From positions 1,054,001 to 1,118,000 of the forward strand of contig CAVTPU010000001.1 of the NCBI GenBank assembly GCA_963736695.1: a DNA stretch of 64,000 nt. The letters run 5' to 3'. Positions within the stretch are counted from its first letter, which is position 1. The number at the start of each line of letters is the position of its first letter. Below, in pieces: positions 45,490 to 54,885 of this stretch. The notes below the pieces were generated by a model. The model ran no database searches, had not been told where the DNA came from, and saw nothing but the letters and a program-made list of their open reading frames with translations. The position numbers and the translations under genes were made by a program. Origin of the DNA: CAVTPU01 sp963736695. GTDB lineage: Bacteria > Actinomycetota > Actinomycetes > Mycobacteriales > Micromonosporaceae.

Positions 45490-48451
45490 TCAGGTGCGCG
45501 GCTTCTCGCGCATCTCGAAGGTCTCGATGATGTCTCCAACCTTGACGTCGCCGAAGCTGCCCGAGTGTCAGACCACACTCGAAGCCCTCGCGGACCTCGG
45601 TCGCGTCGTCCTTGAACCGCTTGAGCGAGGCGATGGTGACGTTCTCCGCGACCACGGCACCGTCACGCAGCAGGCGTGCCTTGGCGTTACGACGGATGAT
45701 CCCGGACCGGACGATACAGCCGGAGATGTTGCCGATCTTGGACGACCGGAAGACCTCGCGGACCTCCGCCGAACCGAGCTCGACCTCTTCGTAGATCGGC
45801 TTGAGCATGCCCTTGAGCGCCGACTCGACCTCTTCGATGGCCTGGTAGATGACCGTGTAGAAACGGATCTCCACACCCTCGCGGTCGGCGTAGTCGCGGA
45901 CCTTGCCCTCGGCCCGCACGTTGAACCCGATGATGATCGCGTCCGACGCCTTCGCCAGGTTGACATCGTCCTGGGTGACTCCACCGACGCCCCGGTGAAT
46001 GATCTTGAGTTGCACCTCGTCGGATATATCGATCTTGACGAGGGCGTCCTCCAGGGCCTCCACCGAGCCGGAGACGTCGCCCTTGAGGATGAGGGTGAGC
46101 GTGGTGCGCTCGCCCTCCTTGATCCGCTCGAGCAGGTTCTCCAGGGTGACCCGGCCACGCGAGGTTGGCGATCTGCGCCGCCCGTTCGCGCGCCTGTCGC
46201 TGTTCGGCGATCTGCCGGGCGATGCGGTCTTCGGTGACGGCGAGGAACGTGTCGCCGGCGCCGGGAACGGCGGTCAGGCCGAGCACCAGGACCGGACGGG
46301 CCGGACCAGCTGTCGGAACCTGTTGACCGTTCTCGTCGAGCATCGCCCGCACCCGCCCGTAGGCGTCGCCGGCGACGATCGAGTCGCCGACGTGCAGCGT
46401 GCCCCGGTGCACCAGCACCGTCGCCACCGGGCCGCGGCCACGGTCGAGGTGTGCCTCGATCGCGATGCCCTGAGCCTGCCCGTCGATCGGCGCCCGCAGG
46501 TCGAGTGACGCGTCGGCGGTGAGCAGCACAGCCTCCAGCAGTCCCTCGATGTTGATCAGGCTCTTCGCGGAGATGTCGACGAACATGGTGTCGCCGCCGT
46601 ACTCCTCCGCCACCAGGCCGTATTCGGTGAGCTGCTGACGCACCTTGCGCCGGGTTCGCCTCTGGCTTGTCGATCTTGTTGACCGCCACCACGATCGGCA
46701 CCTCGGCGGCCTTGGCGTGGTTGAGCGCCTCGATCGTCTGCGGCATCACGCCGTCGTCGGCCGCGACCACGAGAACCACGATGTCGGTGGCCTGAGCACC
46801 ACGGGCACGCATCGCGGTGAACGCCTCGTGACCCGGGGTGTCGATGAAGGTGATCGCCCGATCGGCGCCATCGTGCTCGACGTGCACCTGATAGGCGCCG
46901 ATGTGCTGGGTGATGCCACCGGCCTCGCCCGCGACCACGTTCGCCTTGCGGATCGCGTCGAGCAGCTTGGTCTTGCCGTGGTCGACGTGACCCATGACCG
47001 TCACCACCGGCGGGCGAGTCACCAGGCGTTCCTCGGCGACATCGGCGTCGAGGTCGATGTCGAAGCGGGCGAGCAGCTCCCGGTCCTCTTCCTCGGGACT
47101 GACGATCTGCACGTCGAAGCCGAGGTGCTCACCGAGCAGCAGCAGCGTCTCGTCCGTGCAGGACTGGGTCGCGGTGACCATCTCGCCCAGGTTGAACATC
47201 TCCTGGACCAGCGAGCCCGGGTTGGCGTTGATCTTGTCGGCGAAGTCCGACAGCGAGGCTCCACGCGGCAAGCCGGACCCGCTGGCCCTGACCACGCGGA
47301 GCACCCGAGCTCATCGTCGGGCGCGGAGAGGTTGTCGAACTCCTGACGCTTCTGGCGCTTCGACTTGCGGCCACGGGGCTTGCCACCGCCGCGGCCGAAC
47401 GCACCGCCGGCGCCGCCGGGACGGCCACGACCGCCGGGACCGCCACCACCGGGACGCCCAGCTCCCGCGCCGGCACCCGCGCCGGCACCGGCTCCGCCGG
47501 GACCGCCGCGGTATCCGGTGCCAGCGCCGCCACCGGGACCACCCCGGAAGCCACCACCGCCGCCGGCACCGCCACCGGGACCACCCCGGAAACCGCCACC
47601 AGCGCCGCCACCGGGACCACCCCGGAAGCCGCCACCGCCGGCACCAGCCGGCCGGCCAGCGCCGGGACCACCCCGGAAACCGCCGCCGGCCGCCGGGACC
47701 ACCCGGACGTCCGGGACGGTCACCCGGGCGACCCGGGCGCTGCGCGGGCATCTGGGACGGGTTGGGCCGAGGGCCGCCCATGGAGGCCGGGCTCGGGCCG
47801 CGGGCGGCCATCGACGCCGGGTTGGGCCTCGGCATTCCGGGAGTCGCCGGACGACCACCAGGCGCCGCTGGGCGAGCGCCCTGAGTGATGCCGAACGGGT
47901 TGTTGCCGGCACTGCGGGGCGGTCTGCCCCCAGCGCCTGGGGCGCCGGGACGCGGCCCGCCCGGAGTGCCGGGACGCCCGGACCTTCGGCGGTGCCCGGA
48001 CCGGGCCTGGGTGCGGCCGGGCGAGGCTGTGGCCGCTGCCACGCTCCTGCGCCGCTCGCACCGACGGCCTCCTGCTCGGCCTTGAGCACCGCGGCGCGCG
48101 CCTCGGCGGCCGCGACCTCGATGTCGTGCGCGCTCGTCGGACGAGCGGCAGCCGGGGGGGTCGGCGGACCGGGAACGGGCGCCTTCTTCGTCGGAACCTT
48201 CTTAGGCGGTGCCGGGTTTCGCGCCTGCCGGCCGCTCGTCGGTGCCCGCGGGCGCCGACGGTGGGGCGGCCGGGGCGGCGGCGGGACTTCGCGCTATCGA
48301 ATGTCGCGCGTAGCCGTCGAGCGACGGGAGCCTCGATCGTGCTCGACGCGGACTTGACGTACTCGCCCATCTCCTGAAGCTTGGCGAGAACGATCTTGCT
48401 CTCGACGCCGAGCTCCTTCGCCAGCTCGTGTACGCGGGGCTTGCCTGCCAC
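45490..48451 (-). CDS. infB: Translation initiation factor IF-2, frame broken by single-base insertions
   Basis: IF-2 is a GTPase that delivers fMet-tRNA to the 30S subunit. The IF2-N domain is at the N-terminus (VAGKPRVHELAKELGVESK). A long Ala/Pro and then Gly-rich linker follows with repeats of GGGFRGGPGGGAG. The G domain has G1 GHVDHGKT, G3 DTPGH and G4 NKID, followed by domains 2-4 (HRGTLHVGDSIVAG, MLKPIYEE, RFKDDATEVREGFECGL). Single-base insertions are placed near 45561, 46160, 46649, 47271, 47315 and several positions between 47690 and 48295. Corrected length is roughly 980 residues, normal for actinobacteria. The GTG is preceded by GATGAGGAG. Confidence 0.93.
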
Positions 48452-48466
48452 TACACTCCTCATCTC

Positions 48467-48495
48467 GAGGTCGGCGGGCAGCCCCGCTCGACCTC
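48467..48495 (-). promoter_or_regulatory. Hairpin immediately upstream of infB
   Basis: Arms of 7 bp (GAGGTCG/CGACCTC) and 5 bp (GCGGG/CCCGC) separated by one bulged base close a 4-base loop. The hairpin ends about 16 bases before the infB start and next to its ribosome-binding site, so it may modulate infB translation. Confidence 0.5.
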
Positions 48496-48593
48496 ACTTT
48501 GGCACTTGAAGCCTGATCATTTCAGTGACTTCATCGTGTGCTCATGTCGGTCGTCCTACCTTGCTCGTCCGGGGTGAGAGTCCCCACCAACGG

Positions 48594-48918
48594 TTATGGT
48601 CCGAGTGCCGCATATCGCGTCGCTCGACCATGCTCAGCCAGCTCACTGGTGTCACACACTCCAGTAACACGCAACGCCCGCCCGAAGGCCCGGCGTCGCT
48701 CCGCCAGCGCGAGACAGGTCAGGTCGGGGTGTATGTGAGCACCCCGCCCCGGTTGTCGACGGGTCACGTCCGGCACGATCCGCACGATCGCCTCATCATC
48801 GGTGCGATGGGACGATCCGGTGTCGTGTGCGACCGCGACGACCCGCAGTCAACTCGGAGGCTGGCGCACGTCTCCGGCAACCCACACAGGTGCGCACCGG
48901 GGACGCGCGACCTTCCAC
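48594..48918 (-). CDS. ylxR: YlxR (DUF448) family protein, one inserted base
   Basis: The protein is split between two frames. The N-terminal part reads VEGRASPVRTCVGCRRRAPASE with the family Cys-x2-Cys motif; one extra A near 48855 shifts the frame. Removing it restores ELLRVVAVAHDTGS and joins the C-terminal GRGAHIHPDLTCLALAERRRAF block, giving about 107 residues. YlxR is an RNA-binding protein always found between nusA and infB, and it has been linked to RNase P and transcription. A GTG at 48897 is an alternative start. Confidence 0.85.
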
Positions 48919-49009
48919 CCACGCAGTCTACCCCGCACGCCGGCCGACGTCGCGCCGGTCGGCGCCGGCTTGCGGCCGAGCCTGCTCATCGCTGATCCGC
49001 TGCGCCGGC

Positions 49010-50066
49010 TCAGCGGTGCCCGGGCCGGACGGACCGTCGCCAGCGGTCCCCGCTCGGCTGCGACGGAGGGTCGAGGGCCGGCTCGCCGGCCGCGGTATCG
49101 GACCGGATGTCGATGCGCCACCCGGTCAGTCGCGCCGCGAGCCGGGCATTCTGCCCCTCCCGCCCGATCGCCAGGGAGAGCTGGAAATCGGGCACGGTCA
49201 CCCGGGCGGCCGGGTCGCGGCGTCGACGACGTCGACCCGCAACGCCCTGGCCGGGGAGAGCGCGTTGCCGACGAAGGTCGCCGGGTCGTCCGACCAGTCG
49301 ATGATGTCGATCTTCTCGCCGTGCAGCTCGCTCATGACGGCGCGCACCCGTGACCCCATCGGCCCGATGCAGGCACCCTTGGCGTTGACTCCGGGCGCGG
49401 TCGAGCGTACGGCGATCTTGGTTCGGTGCCCGGCCTCCCGGGCGATCGCGGCGATCTCGACGGTGCCGTCGGCGATCTCCGGCACCTCGAGCGCGAAGAG
49501 CTTGCTTGCACCAGGCTCGGATGCGAACGGGACAGGGTGACCTGCGGACCGCGGAAGCGCTTCGGACCACGTGCACCACCACGCACTTGATCCGCTGCCC
49601 GTGCTCGTAGGACTCGCCGGGCACCTGCTCGGACGGCGGCAGCATCGCCTCGATCTTGCCGAGGTCGACGCTGACGATGCCCTTCTCGGTCCGCGAGCTC
49701 GTGCGCCTGGATCACGCCGGTGATCAGGTCGCCGTCGCGCCCGACGTACTCGCCGTAGTGCACCTCGTCGGTCGCCTCCCGCAGCCGCTGCAGGATCACC
49801 TGCTTGGCGGTCATCGCGGCGATGCGGCCGAAGTCGTGCGGAGTGTCGTCCCACTCGCGGGCGACCATGCCGTCGCTGTCGAGCTCCTGGGCGAAGACAG
49901 TCGCGACCCCGGTCCTGCGGTCGATCTCCACCCGCGCGTGCGGGTGCGATCCGTCGGTGTGCCGGTAGGCGGTGAGCAGCGCCGACTCGATCGCAGCGAG
50001 GATCGTCTCGACTGGAATCTCTCGTTCCTGCGCCAGGGCACGCAGCGCCGCGAGATCGATATTCAC
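49010..50066 (-). CDS. nusA: Transcription termination/antitermination factor NusA, four insertions
   Basis: NusA binds RNA polymerase and modulates pausing and termination. The N-terminal domain begins MNIDLAALRALAQEREIPVE. S1 covers DLITGVIQAHELAD and KGIVSVDLGKIEAMLPPSEQVPGE, and the two KH domains follow (KIAVRSTAPGVNAKGACIGPMGSRV and FQLSLAIGREGQNARLAARLTGW). Single-base insertions near 49690, 49563, 49508 and 49209 break the frame; correction gives about 350 residues. The ATG overlaps the rimP stop (ATGA). Its four Tyr codons are all TAC. Confidence 0.94.
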
Positions 50067-50710
50067 GACCCGCCCTCCTCTTCTCGCTCATCACCGGCGG
50101 CGAACTCATCACCGGCGAACTCATCATCGGCCAACTCGGTCACTCGACTGAACTCCAACTGCACCCGCCCGGAGCCCAACGCGTGAAACGCCACGGTCCG
50201 CGCGGGGTCGCCGAACGTCACGCCATGCTCGTCGACGGCGACGACACGGGCCGTCAACCCCCGCCCTTCGGCCGTCACCGTGACCAACCGTCCCACGTTG
50301 CGCCGCCAGTGACGCGGCTCGGTCAGCGGCCGGTCGACACCCGGCGAACTGACCTCGAGGGTGTAGCCCCCCGGAACAATCTCGGCACCGGACGACTCGA
50401 CCTCGTCGAGGGCGGCGGAGACATCCCGCGACAACCCGCTGAGCTCGTCATGATCAACTCCGCCATCGCCGTCGACCACGATCTGGATCACGTGCCGTCG
50501 ACCGACCCGGGTCACCGACAGGTCCTCGAGATCGAGTCCGGTGGCTGACACGATCGGGTCGACCTCGGCCCGAATCCGAGTCCGGAGCGCCGCGAGCTCG
50601 CCCCGGGTCACCCCCCGCGCGACCGGCGGTTCGCCACCCCGGCCACTGGCGCCCGGGGAACCGCCCCGGCGGGCACCTGTGTCGACCGCGCCTCGGGTCC
50701 GCTGCGCCAT
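50063..50710 (-). CDS. rimP: Ribosome maturation factor RimP
   Basis: This 215-residue RimP assists 30S maturation. The N-terminal 40 residues are low-complexity. The family core follows: TGLDLEDLSVTRVGRRHVIQIVVDGDGGVDHDELSGLSRDVS, GGYTLEVSSPGVDRPLTEPRHW and VTFGDPARTV. The ATG is preceded by GGGAGG. The C-terminal acidic tail (DDEFAGDEFAAGDE) contains a short repeat. This is the first gene of the nusA-infB operon and its frame is intact. Confidence 0.94.
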   Translation of the reverse strand: MAQRTRGAVDTGARRGGSPGASGRGGEPPVARGVTRGELAALRTRIRAEVDPIVSATGLDLEDLSVTRVGRRHVIQIVVDGDGGVDHDELSGLSRDVSAALDEVESSGAEIVPGGYTLEVSSPGVDRPLTEPRHWRRNVGRLVTVTAEGRGLTARVVAVDEHGVTFGDPARTVAFHALGSGRVQLEFSRVTELADDEFAGDEFAAGDEREEEGGS

Positions 50711-50883
50711 GCCTACCTCCCGACGGGTCGTCTCTATGTGGTGATGGGGCGTTGCTCGCCGCAGGGGGTCCGGTGGGCACCCTGCGGCGTCGGCTCCAGA
50801 AGCGTAACGCGCCGTAACCCCCGGCCGCCCGGGCGCGAGACGCGACACGCATGGTTTCCGCCCGGCCGCCACGACCTGGCAGG

Positions 50884-51393
50884 ATGACCGGCGTGGCATA
50901 TTCCGCCGGCTCGACACCCCAGCATCACCTGCCCAGACGCGCTGTCCTGCGTGGATTGGTCGCGGGCCTTGGAGCGGGCATCATCGGCACGGCACCGCTC
51001 GCCGGGTGTGATCTGATCAACACAGGCGACGAGGGTGTTCCACCTCACCAGCTGTCGCCATTCCTCGCGGCGACCGTGGCGCTCGGCGCCGAATATGACG
51101 CCACGCTGGCAGCCATCCCCACACTCAGCACCCAACTCACACCCGTTCGTGACGCCCACCGAGCACACGCGGCCGCGCTCGCCAACGCCTTGGGGCTGCC
51201 GGTGCCACCCGGGCCGAGCACGCCGCCGAACGCCCCCAGCGACTCCGCCGCCGCCCTCACCGCGCTCGCCCAACGGGAGAAGAGCGGTCGGGACGAGGCG
51301 GTCGTCGCCTGCCTGAGCGCCCCGGCACGGGTGGCCGCGCTCGTCGCGTCGATCGCCGCCGCGCGCGCCAGCCACCTCGAAGTGCTGCGCTGA
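50884..51393 (+). CDS. Putative exported lipoprotein, Tat-type signal
   Basis: This protein of about 169 residues starts with an Arg-Arg signal sequence (LPRRAVLRGLVAGLGAG), then a lipobox APLAGC. The mature part is helical and resembles the helix pairs of DUF4439-type proteins, although I cannot confirm the family. It is followed directly by a DUF4439 gene, as in M. tuberculosis Rv2843-Rv2844. It diverges from rimP. Confidence 0.68.
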   Translation: MTGVAYSAGSTPQHHLPRRAVLRGLVAGLGAGIIGTAPLAGCDLINTGDEGVPPHQLSPFLAATVALGAEYDATLAAIPTLSTQLTPVRDAHRAHAAALANALGLPVPPGPSTPPNAPSDSAAALTALAQREKSGRDEAVVACLSAPARVAALVASIAAARASHLEVLR

Positions 51394-51434
51394 CGACCCA
51401 CATCCCACGTCCGAATCCGCCCCAGCCGCCAGGA

Positions 51435-51869
51435 GTGACCGTGTCCGCCACCGACGCTCTCGCCGCCGCGCTCGCCGCCGAGCACGCGGCCATCTTCGGT
51501 TATGGGGTGGCCGGCGCGCACCTCGACCGGGCCGGCCAGGAGTCGGCCCGCCAAGCGGAGACGGCCCACCGCAATCGCCGCGACGCCCTCGTCCAGCGCA
51601 TCGCGGCGGCGAGCGCCTCGCCGCCGGTCGCCGCGCCCGCCTATTCCTTGCCGTTCCCCGTCGCCGACTCGGCGAAAGCTCTGGCCCTGGCGATCGCCAT
51701 CGAGGAGGGCACCGCCCGCGCCTGGCGGCAGGCCGTGCCCGCGACCACCGGCGACGACCGTCGTCTGGCCGTCACGGCACTCATGGACTGCGCCGTACGC
51801 GCGACCCGTTGGCGAGCCGCCGCACGGGTGCGGCCGACGACGGTGACCTTCCCCGGCACGTCCGCCTGA
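51435..51869 (+). CDS. DUF4439 ferritin-like domain protein
   Basis: This 144-residue all-helical protein has AALAAEHAAIFGYGVAGAHL at the N-terminus, the DUF4439 ferritin-like motif, and later AIAIEEGTARAWRQAV. The family is specific to actinobacteria, usually sits between rimP and proS, and its function is unknown. The Glu/His pattern could bind metal, but not all ferritin ligands are evident. A GTG start is used. Confidence 0.82.
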   Translation: MTVSATDALAAALAAEHAAIFGYGVAGAHLDRAGQESARQAETAHRNRRDALVQRIAAASASPPVAAPAYSLPFPVADSAKALALAIAIEEGTARAWRQAVPATTGDDRRLAVTALMDCAVRATRWRAAARVRPTTVTFPGTSA

Positions 51870-51968
51870 CCCGGTGCGCGCCGCCGCGGGCGTACCTCAT
51901 GATCTTGAGACGGCGACCGCCCACGGCGGGCTCTGGTCCCGGCCGGCCCGCCCGGGCAGACTGGGCTG

Positions 51969-52454
51969 ATGCCCTTTCTCACCTCGACGCTGCGACGCCT
52001 CGGCGGCCAACGGTGGTTCGCGGTCGTCGGCCGGGCCCTCGTGCCCGTCGACCGGCTCCTCAGCCGACTCACCGGGGGGCGATTCGTCACCTTCGGGATG
52101 CGTGACCTGCCCTCATTGCTGCTCACCACCACGGGCCGCCGATCTGGGGAGCCCCGCACCAATCCACTGCTCTATGTGCGCGACGGGCGGGGCTTCGTGG
52201 TCGTCGGGTCCAACTGGGGCCAACAGCACCAGCCCGCGTGGACCGCGAATCTCCTCGCCGAGCCACGGGCCGAAGTGACCGTGCGGGGGCGTCGCGTCCC
52301 GGTCACCGGACACCTGGTCACCGGGGCCGAACGCGACCGACTGTGGAACCTCATGCGGGGCATGTGGCCGGCCTACGACGAATATGAGAAACGGGCCGGC
52401 GGCCGAGAGATCCGAGTGTTCCGGCTCGATCCCGTCGCCCCGGAGGCCGGCTGA
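51969..52454 (+). CDS. Nitroreductase/deazaflavin-dependent (Ddn-like) family protein
   Basis: This 161-residue protein matches the actinobacterial nitroreductase/DDN family (split beta-barrel, F420-binding): LLLTTTGRRSGEPRTNPLLYV, GRGFVVVGSNWGQQHQPAWTANL and the EVTVRGRRVPV stretch. Ddn of M. tuberculosis is an F420-dependent quinone reductase that activates nitroimidazoles. The substrate here is unknown. It is a stand-alone plus-strand gene. Confidence 0.88.
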   Translation: MPFLTSTLRRLGGQRWFAVVGRALVPVDRLLSRLTGGRFVTFGMRDLPSLLLTTTGRRSGEPRTNPLLYVRDGRGFVVVGSNWGQQHQPAWTANLLAEPRAEVTVRGRRVPVTGHLVTGAERDRLWNLMRGMWPAYDEYEKRAGGREIRVFRLDPVAPEAG

Positions 52455-52513
52455 CCCACCACGCACGCTGGGCTTCTCGGCTCATGGCCGCCCTCGCTCC
52501 GCCGGGCCCCGCC

Positions 52514-53302
52514 ATGAACGGCGACAATAGCGCCGTGTCCGCCCCCGCCACCGCTCCCGTCACGTCGGCCTCGGTGGCCTCCGCGCCGCCAGACGCCCGA
52601 CACAACCCTCGGTGGCGGGTCGCGACCCGAGTTGCCGAGGCGGTGCGGGGCCGATGGGGTGGCGACGTGCGGGCGATCGGCGTCTACGGCTCGCTGGCGC
52701 ACGGTGACGACACCGGAGCCAGCGACGTCGACCTGGTCGTGGTGATGAAACCGGCCTCGGCGGGCCCGTCACCCGGCACCCGCCGCATCGACGCGATCAT
52801 CGTCAATCTCGATGTGCTCGGCGAGGCCGACTATCTGCGGCACGCGCGCACCCTCACCACGTCGTGGCCGCTCACCGCCGACCAGTTCATCACGACCCGG
52901 GCCCTCCACGACCCCGATCGGTGGCTGCCCCGGCTGCGCGACACCCATCTCGCCCGACTCGCGCAGGCCGACACCGCGCTGTTCGCCACGCTGGCCCGCG
53001 AGGCCTGGTGCCGGGCGATGTCCGCCCAGACGAAGGCCCGGCGCCTCGCCGACCGATATGAGACCGAGACCGCCGCGCTCATCCTCGGCGAGGCCCGGTT
53101 GGGCACCGCGCTGGTGGAAGGGCTGCTCACCCAGACCTATTTCCGCAACGTCGCCGACGCGGTGCGACGCACCGGCGTCGCCGGCGCGCAGATCTTTCAA
53201 CTCGAACAGCGCCTGCTCGCGCAGTCGAGCGAGTTGGCCCGTCGAGGATGCCCGGTGGATGCCCAGGTCGACGATCTGCTCGGCCCGGTCAGGGTCGGGT
53301 GA
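52514..53302 (+). CDS. Nucleotidyltransferase-domain protein, KNTase-like
   Basis: This protein of about 262 residues has the polymerase-beta-type nucleotidyltransferase motif GVYGSLAHGDDTGASDVDLVV (G-S then D-x-D), with the third acidic residue probably in RRIDAIIVNLD. A helical C-terminal domain (REAWCRAMSAQTKARRLADRYETE) follows, as in kanamycin nucleotidyltransferase relatives. It may modify a small molecule or be a stand-alone enzyme; drug resistance is not shown. The start is uncertain (ATG 52514 or GTG 52535). The 3' end overlaps convergent map by 14 bp. Confidence 0.78.
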   Translation: MNGDNSAVSAPATAPVTSASVASAPPDARHNPRWRVATRVAEAVRGRWGGDVRAIGVYGSLAHGDDTGASDVDLVVVMKPASAGPSPGTRRIDAIIVNLDVLGEADYLRHARTLTTSWPLTADQFITTRALHDPDRWLPRLRDTHLARLAQADTALFATLAREAWCRAMSAQTKARRLADRYETETAALILGEARLGTALVEGLLTQTYFRNVADAVRRTGVAGAQIFQLEQRLLAQSSELARRGCPVDAQVDDLLGPVRVG

Positions 53303-54143
53303 GCACCTCCGCGCCGGTCTCGGTCACGACGATCGTGTGCTCGAACTGCGCGGTCCACTTGCGGTCCTTCGTGACCACCGTCCACCCGTCGGCCCACATG
53401 TCATAGCGGTATGTGCCCAAGGTGATCATCGGTTCGATCGTGAAGGTCATCGCCGGCTCCAGCACCACGTCGAGGTCCGGGTTGTCATAGTGCGGCACCC
53501 ACAGTCCTGAGTGGAACGCCTCGCCGATGCCGTGACCGCCGAAGTCACGCACCACGCCATAACCAAAACGTTTCGCGTACGCCTCGATCACCCGACCGAC
53601 GACGTTGAGTGGGCGCCCGGGAATGACCGCTCGGATCGCCCGCTCGGTCGCCTCCCGAGTGCGGTCGACCAGGAGCCTCGCCTCGTCACTCACCTCACCG
53701 ACGCAGAAGGTTTGGTTGGTGTCGCCGTGGACCCCGTCGAGATAGGCGGTGACGTCGACGTTGACGATGTCACCGTCGACGATCACCGTCGAGTCGGGGA
53801 TGCCATGGCAGATGACCTCGTTGATGCTCGTGCAACACGACTTGGGAAAACCCTTATATCCCAACGTCGATGGATATGCCCCATGATCGCAGAGAAACTC
53901 GTGGACCACCCGGTCGACCTCGTCGGTGGTGACCCCGGGTTTGCAGTGTTCGCCGGCGAGCACCACCGCCTGTGCGGCAAGCCGGCCCGCCACCCGCATC
54001 CGCTCGATGATCTCCGGGGTCTGCACCGTGCGATCGGACCGTTCGGGCCGTTTCTTTCCGACATACTCCGGACGCCGGATGTGATCGGGGACCTCCCGCC
54101 ACGGCGAGATCTCGCCGGGCGTCAACAGGCTTCGCACGCTCAT
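53289..54143 (-). CDS. map: Type I methionine aminopeptidase
   Basis: This 284-residue enzyme removes the N-terminal Met. Metal ligands are visible in order: VNVDVTAYLDGVHGDTNQTF (two Asp), FGGHGIGEAFH (His), MTFTIEPMI (Glu) and AQFEHTIVV (Glu), plus the substrate His in EVICHGIPD. The N-terminal extension of about 40 residues contains PEYVGKKRPERS as in actinobacterial MapB (Rv2861c-like), consistent with its position near rimP and nusA. It is convergent with the nucleotidyltransferase gene. Confidence 0.95.
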   Translation of the reverse strand: MSVRSLLTPGEISPWREVPDHIRRPEYVGKKRPERSDRTVQTPEIIERMRVAGRLAAQAVVLAGEHCKPGVTTDEVDRVVHEFLCDHGAYPSTLGYKGFPKSCCTSINEVICHGIPDSTVIVDGDIVNVDVTAYLDGVHGDTNQTFCVGEVSDEARLLVDRTREATERAIRAVIPGRPLNVVGRVIEAYAKRFGYGVVRDFGGHGIGEAFHSGLWVPHYDNPDLDVVLEPAMTFTIEPMITLGTYRYDMWADGWTVVTKDRKWTAQFEHTIVVTETGAEVLTRP

Positions 54144-54153
54144 ATAGCCAAGC

Positions 54154-54858
54154 CTAACCCCCGACCCGTACGGCGGCCGCCGCCACGACCGCCTCGAAGA
54201 GTCGACGGTCGGCCGACTCCTCCGGATGCCACTGCACGCCGAGGGCGAACGTCCTGGTCGGGTCCTCCGCGACCTCGATGAGGTCGTCGTCGGGGCACCA
54301 TCCGACGGCCGTCAACGACCCGGCATCGGCGATGCCCTGGTGGTGCAGTGAGTTGACCACCACCTCGTCGCCGAGAACCCGGTGGCCGAGTGTGCCGGCG
54401 GCCAGCCGAACCCGGTGCTCGCCGTATTTCGGGCCGTGCGTGGGCCGGTGGGCGCTGTGCCCGAGCAGGTCGGGCAGGTGCTGGTGCAGCCGCCCGCCGG
54501 CGGCGACGACCATGAGCTGCAGTCCGCGGCAGATTCCCAGCAGCGGCAGGTCGCGCTCGAGCGCCCCGGCGAGCAGGGCGAGTTCGCCGGAGTCCCGATC
54601 CGGTTGACTCGCCGTCGCCGGGTGTGGCACTTCCCCGTACCGAAGAGAGTCCACATCGGACCCGCCGGTGAGGATGAGTCCGTCGAGGCGGTCGAGGACC
54701 GCCACGTCGGGCTGGTGTGGTGGGATCAGCACCGGTTGGCCGCCGCTGTCTCGCACGGCGGCGACGTAGTCGAACTGCAGCACCGCCGTCATGCCGTCGT
54801 GCGATCTGAACTTCACGTGCTCCACATATGTCGTGAGGCCGATCACCGGTCGAGCCAT
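54154..54858 (-). CDS. Gamma-glutamyl hydrolase, class I amidotransferase (PuuD-like)
   Basis: This 234-residue peptidase C26 enzyme has the nucleophile Cys110 in GICRGLQL, and the catalytic His211 and Glu213 in QWHPEES. Early blocks IGLTTYVE and LDGLILTGGSDVD match the PuuD family, which hydrolyses gamma-glutamyl amides after a GlnA-like ligase has activated an amine. The ATG follows GGGAGGAG. It is the last gene of a minus-strand cluster (permease, regulator, ligase, ALDH, SDR, hydrolase), where it would release glutamate. Confidence 0.9.
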   Translation of the reverse strand: MARPVIGLTTYVEHVKFRSHDGMTAVLQFDYVAAVRDSGGQPVLIPPHQPDVAVLDRLDGLILTGGSDVDSLRYGEVPHPATASQPDRDSGELALLAGALERDLPLLGICRGLQLMVVAAGGRLHQHLPDLLGHSAHRPTHGPKYGEHRVRLAAGTLGHRVLGDEVVVNSLHHQGIADAGSLTAVGWCPDDDLIEVAEDPTRTFALGVQWHPEESADRRLFEAVVAAAAVRVGG

Positions 54859-54885
54859 CTCAACTCCTCCCGCGCCCGACAACGG

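Noticed and set aside
47500..47700. CRISPR array or minisatellite
   Set aside because: The repetition is protein-coding Gly-rich sequence in the IF-2 linker; units are irregular and lack spacers.
24947..50066. Programmed ribosomal frameshifting in rnj, pnp, infB and others
   Set aside because: Shifts occur many times per gene, without slippery heptamers or consistent context, and neighbours in the same operons are clean.
52514..53302. Aminoglycoside resistance gene
   Set aside because: Only the general nucleotidyltransferase motif is shared; the core genomic setting and lack of mobile context give no support for a resistance role.
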